NCBI GenBank assembly: GCA_903905065.1
Contig: CAIVEW010000068.1
Location: forward strand, 156,670-220,669
DNA length: 64,000 nt
Reading direction: 5' to 3'
DNA from: an uncultured Bacteroidota bacterium
GTDB taxonomy: Bacteria; Bacteroidota; Bacteroidia; Chitinophagales; Chitinophagaceae
The notes under the pieces are model-generated. The model was not told where the DNA came from. It did not search any database and saw only the letters and a program-made list of their open reading frames with translations. Each line of letters starts with the position of its first letter. Positions within the stretch are counted from its first letter, which is position 1. The position numbers and the translations under genes are program-made. This document shows positions 60,738 through 64,000 of this stretch, in pieces.

Positions 60738-63188
60738 TTGAAGATGAGAGGATTTTTTCTGCTTCTTTGTGTGCTATGCAGTGCCCGCGCTTTTGGTCAG
60801 GGGGGTGTGAAGATCACCGGGAAAGTAAACGATGCGGCGACCCATGCGGCTATCGACTATGCCACGGTGACCATTGCCGACCGTGCAACTAAGAAGGTTG
60901 TGAACGGAGCCTCGTCTGATAGCTCCGGAACGTTTGAAGTCACAGGCATTCAGCCGGGCTTGTACACGATCACCATTGACTTTATTGGGTATAAAAAGAA
61001 AATTATTGATAGCGTGGTGGTGGGCACCAGCAAGGTGTCTTTAAAAACCATATCGTTGTCTGCTGCCGGAAAAGTGCTGGATGCCGTTACTATTACCGCC
61101 AGCGGACCGGTGATCGAAAACAAGCTCGACAAGATCGTATACAACGCGGCAAACGATATCACTTCCCAAGGTGGGCAGGCACTTGATGTACTTAAGAAGG
61201 TGCCGCAGGTAAATGTGGATATAGATGGCAACGTAGAGCTGCAGGGAAATTCCGATATCCGTTTTCTGATTAATGGAAAGCCGTCGAGCGTGTTTGGAAG
61301 CAGTATAACCGACGCACTTTCGGCCATACCGGCCAGCCAGATAAAGAGTATAGAAGTAATTACGAGCCCAGGCGCCAGGTATGATGCACAGGGGACTGGT
61401 GGTATCATCAACATTATCTTGAAGGACAACAAAATGCAGGGCATCAATGGCAACATTAATCTATCTGGCGGAACGAGGCTGGAGAATGGGTCTGCGAACC
61501 TGAACTATCGACACAACAATTTCGGCGTCAACGTTTTTTTTAGTGGCAATGCACAACTTGTATCGCGTACGCCTAGTACACAAGACCGGTCCTCGTTCGA
61601 TACCGCCGCGAATACGACTAACCATTTAATGCAAGATGGCTACACGGATCTCACCAGGGATGGATACCAGGCTGGTGCCGGTTTTGACTGGAATATTTCC
61701 AAACATGACAATATCACCGCAGCTATAAGTTTTAACCATTTTGAAAACACGAACGAAGGTATTACCAATGTGCAGCAGGATACGGCCGGCAGTTCGGCGC
61801 CAAGCATTAACAGCAGCCGGTATTCATACAATCATTTTCAAACAAATTCGTTTGACCGGAGCCTGAATTATAAGAAGACATTTAAGAAGGAGGGTGAAGA
61901 ATTGAATATCCTGTACAGCGCCTCAAGCGGAACTCCGCTAACTTACTTCCAGCAGGTGAGCACTTACGTTGGTACAAGCTCGCCATTTATGGGTTCCTCC
62001 AGCAATAATCCCGGCACTGATGTCAGTAATAATATCTCCGTTGATTACACATTGCCTGTAAAGGAACATTTCGTTTTGGAAACGGGTCTGAAAGCCACGC
62101 TGCAAAACATAACCAGTACAGCAGATGTAACCGCGTTAGTGCCGGGTACCTCGAACTATATAGCTAACCCCGGCCAGTCATACAACCTCGACTATGATAT
62201 GCGGGTATATGCAGGGTATGTTTCCGCCTCATTTCCGCTGACCGATTTTTTGAAAGTAAAGGCAGGGGCGCGATATGAATATACCGTTACGACAATCGAT
62301 TTTCCTAACACGGAAATCCCCGCATACGGGATAATTGTGCCGTCGGCGATAATCTCCCACGATTTCCGAAACAGCCAGTTCATTAAATTGTCGTACACGC
62401 GCAGAATAGAGCGCCCGGATTACGGCGATGTGAACCCGTTTCTAAATTTTTCAGACCCCTACAACATAACAACCGGCAACCCATTGCTAAAACCAGAGAT
62501 CGGGAACAATTTTGAACTGGGATACAATAAATCGTTTGGCAAAGGGACCAACCTTAATTTGTCACTGATAGAGCGCATCAACACGCAAGACCATAAGCGA
62601 GTAACGAATTTTTATAGCGCCTACCCGGCCGGCGACTCTGTGTACGACAATGTCTCCGTGACCAATATCCAGAACATAGGAATAGAATATAATACAGGTT
62701 TGAATGTTTCCGGTTCGTGGTCTATCAAAGACAAGCTAACGTTGCGGGGAAATGTATTTTTTATGCACAGGCACAGCGTGGATCTTCCGCCGGGCAGCAC
62801 AGGATCGGACGGGAACCGGTTCCGGACGAACCTGAATGCCACGTACCAGTTACCGCACAACCTTGTGACCGAGGCGTTCGGCAATTACAATGCCGCAACG
62901 ATCAATATACAAGGCCGCACACCACAGTCAATTACGTATACGTTGGCGTTCAGAAAGCAATTCTGGAAGAAAAATGCAAGCATAGGGGTTACAGGAACCA
63001 ATATTTTTAATCAGTACACGCGGCAGGTAGCCACAATAAGTACGGCCGACTATAGTTCGTACACGGTGCGCATGTTGCCCTACCGGTCAGTGGGCATTAG
63101 CGTTACCTATAAATTCGGGAAGCTGGAATTCAAGAAAGACAAGGAAGAGGATTCCTATTTGAATAATCCACCGAGTATGGGGGGATAA
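60738..63188 (+). CDS. TonB-dependent receptor-like outer-membrane protein with CarboxypepD_reg domain
   Basis: 816 aa from TTG 60738 (or 814 from ATG 60744); AAAGGAG at 60721-60727 sits 10 nt before the TTG. Signal peptide ends near RAFGQG. Residues about 22-105 are a carboxypeptidase-regulatory-like domain (KITGKVNDAATHAAIDYATV), about 120-230 a plug-like domain (YNAANDITSQGGQALDVLKK, DAQGTGGIINIILK), and the remainder an outer-membrane beta-barrel family domain ending in SVGISVTYKFGKLEFKK. It probably imports or binds a ligand, but no SusD partner adjoins it and the C-terminus runs past the barrel by about 20 charged residues. Confidence 0.88.
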   Translation: MKMRGFFLLLCVLCSARAFGQGGVKITGKVNDAATHAAIDYATVTIADRATKKVVNGASSDSSGTFEVTGIQPGLYTITIDFIGYKKKIIDSVVVGTSKVSLKTISLSAAGKVLDAVTITASGPVIENKLDKIVYNAANDITSQGGQALDVLKKVPQVNVDIDGNVELQGNSDIRFLINGKPSSVFGSSITDALSAIPASQIKSIEVITSPGARYDAQGTGGIINIILKDNKMQGINGNINLSGGTRLENGSANLNYRHNNFGVNVFFSGNAQLVSRTPSTQDRSSFDTAANTTNHLMQDGYTDLTRDGYQAGAGFDWNISKHDNITAAISFNHFENTNEGITNVQQDTAGSSAPSINSSRYSYNHFQTNSFDRSLNYKKTFKKEGEELNILYSASSGTPLTYFQQVSTYVGTSSPFMGSSSNNPGTDVSNNISVDYTLPVKEHFVLETGLKATLQNITSTADVTALVPGTSNYIANPGQSYNLDYDMRVYAGYVSASFPLTDFLKVKAGARYEYTVTTIDFPNTEIPAYGIIVPSAIISHDFRNSQFIKLSYTRRIERPDYGDVNPFLNFSDPYNITTGNPLLKPEIGNNFELGYNKSFGKGTNLNLSLIERINTQDHKRVTNFYSAYPAGDSVYDNVSVTNIQNIGIEYNTGLNVSGSWSIKDKLTLRGNVFFMHRHSVDLPPGSTGSDGNRFRTNLNATYQLPHNLVTEAFGNYNAATINIQGRTPQSITYTLAFRKQFWKKNASIGVTGTNIFNQYTRQVATISTADYSSYTVRMLPYRSVGISVTYKFGKLEFKKDKEEDSYLNNPPSMGG

Positions 63189-63292
63189 TGGATGGCCTAT
63201 CGGTTTTTGGCAATAATTTGTAACTACTAGAAATTACCATACTTGTTTTAATAAAAAAACTTAACTAATTTTGATAAACTAGTTGCTGTTAA

Positions 63293-63604
63293 ATGGTCAT
63301 TAAATTCAATAGTGAATACCTGGAGTTGCTTGCAACAGGTGAAAAAGTGAAAGGTAAACCAAGGTATGATGCTGAAGTAATACTTAAATACCGGAAGACG
63401 TTAAAGAAACTGGAGGTGATGCCCAATACAGCCGGATTAAAGCAATTACGGAGTTTGAATTTCGAAGCCTTAAAAGGCGATTTATTTGGTTTGTATTCTG
63501 TAAGAGTAGATTATAGGTATCGCTTATTGTTTACAATAGAAAAGGACCTGTTAACCATAACTGAAATAATAGTGATTGAAGACTTGAATAACCATTATCA
63601 ATAA
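63293..63604 (+). CDS. higB: HigB-type toxin of the RelE family
   Basis: 103 aa. RelE-fold text with FNSEYLELLATGEKVKGKPR, a conserved loop LKGDLFGLYSVRVDYRYRLL (catalytic-type Arg and Tyr) and FTIEKDLLTITEIIVIEDLN. Such toxins cut mRNA at the ribosome. It stands 5' of a HTH protein with a 4-7 bp gap, toxin-first order typical of higBA. Confidence 0.88.
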   Translation: MVIKFNSEYLELLATGEKVKGKPRYDAEVILKYRKTLKKLEVMPNTAGLKQLRSLNFEALKGDLFGLYSVRVDYRYRLLFTIEKDLLTITEIIVIEDLNNHYQ

Positions 63605-63611
63605 ATATGTG

Positions 63612-63920
63612 ATGAGAAAAGGGAAAATATTAAGCACAACCGGGAAAGAAATTAAAATCAATGTGTCGTTACACCCTGGCGAGGTATTGGCGGAAGAACT
63701 GGCCGAGCGAGGTGAGGTGAAGTCGGCTTTTGCCATGAAGATAGGTATGTACCCATCGCACTTCAGTAATTTGCTCAAAGGCAAGAGAGATGTATCCGCC
63801 AGTATTGCTGTCAAATTGGAGGAAGAACTTAAAATCCCAGCGGAGTTTTGGCTGGGGCTGCAAATGGATTATGATCTGTTGCATGAAAGGGAGCGGGTCC
63901 ATGGGTTGATGGCGCATTAG
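63612..63920 (+). CDS. higA: HigA-type antitoxin, XRE family
   Basis: 102 aa from ATG 63612 (GTG 63609 also open). HTH-XRE domain: LHPGEVLAEELAERGEVKSA, FAMKIGMYPSHFSNLLKGKR (recognition helix) and VKLEEELKIPAEFWLGLQMD, the HigA signature. It neutralises HigB and represses its own operon. The pair ends about 80 bp before the window edge. Confidence 0.92.
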   Translation: MRKGKILSTTGKEIKINVSLHPGEVLAEELAERGEVKSAFAMKIGMYPSHFSNLLKGKRDVSASIAVKLEEELKIPAEFWLGLQMDYDLLHERERVHGLMAH

Positions 63921-63928
63921 AAATATTT

Positions 63929-63960
63929 TAAGACAACTTTTCAGGAAAAAGGCTGTCTTA
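63929..63960 (+). terminator. weak hairpin after higA
   Basis: TAAGACA and TGTCTTA around an 18-nt loop, 9 bp after the stop, followed by TTTAC. Weak. Confidence 0.35.
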
Positions 63961-64000
63961 TTTACAATGGGTGTTTACACTGAAAATCTGCAGTCTCTGG

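Overview
The window looks like the chromosome of a Bacteroidota bacterium, most likely Chitinophagia/Chitinophagaceae (inference). The grounds are three type IX secretion system (T9SS) components or look-alikes (PorQ, PorT, a PorE-like OmpA protein), four large secreted proteins with T9SS C-terminal sorting domains, the long three-domain form of IspG, many Bacteroidota-specific domain families (DUF4159, DUF4294, DUF6089, DUF3109), and promoter -7 elements of the TAnnTTTG type. No tRNA, rRNA, CRISPR array, prophage or integrase was seen.

Layout. 0.1-4.2 kb: ECF sigma factor, rsmE, a DUF4159 protein, an acyltransferase broken by one stop codon, and a glycosyltransferase. 4.4-9.7 kb: a small membrane protein, a FAD oxidoreductase, and a minus-strand run fabI-porQ-UbiA prenyltransferase-maf. 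9.9-15.1 kb: a signalling block (LytTR regulator, TPR hybrid histidine kinase with REC and Hpt, stand-alone REC protein). 15.1-30 kb: cell-surface and T9SS region with a PorE-like protein, an NHL/Fn3 secreted protein, DUF2130, thiolase, porT, an EGF-like protein and a 2087-residue adhesin with 18 Ig-like repeats. 30-37 kb: housekeeping and hypothetical genes including asd and an ABC exporter. 37-44 kb: an mntA-hepT toxin-antitoxin pair whose toxin carries two frameshifts, then rsmI, purS, pssA, a heptahaem cytochrome with TPRs, and tyrS. 44-57 kb: ispG, a lipoprotein/beta-barrel pair, a decayed 1.1 kb stretch, a second NHL protein and a 1733-residue gliding-type protein with nine four-cysteine repeats. 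57-64 kb: uvrB, a small GIY-YIG nuclease gene bracketed by 31-bp inverted repeats, a lipoprotein, a TonB-receptor-like protein and a higBA toxin-antitoxin pair.

The secretion genes and the four cargo proteins suggest a surface- or gliding-oriented lifestyle; the cargo would be exported by Sec and then by T9SS. The most unusual material lies between genes: a dispersed 24-bp GC-rich palindromic repeat present in seven copies, which supplies stop codons to two convergent genes and sits in the same register beside promoter -7 elements; several genes whose -7 element lies only 4-8 nt from the start codon, predicting leaderless mRNAs; the GIY-YIG/inverted-repeat unit; and a candidate small RNA with a duplicated terminator-like module. 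Broken genes cluster in accessory functions (acyltransferase, hepT, a coiled-coil/TM gene, a zinc-finger remnant), while ORFs of 5-6 kb are intact, which argues for real decay rather than poor sequence.
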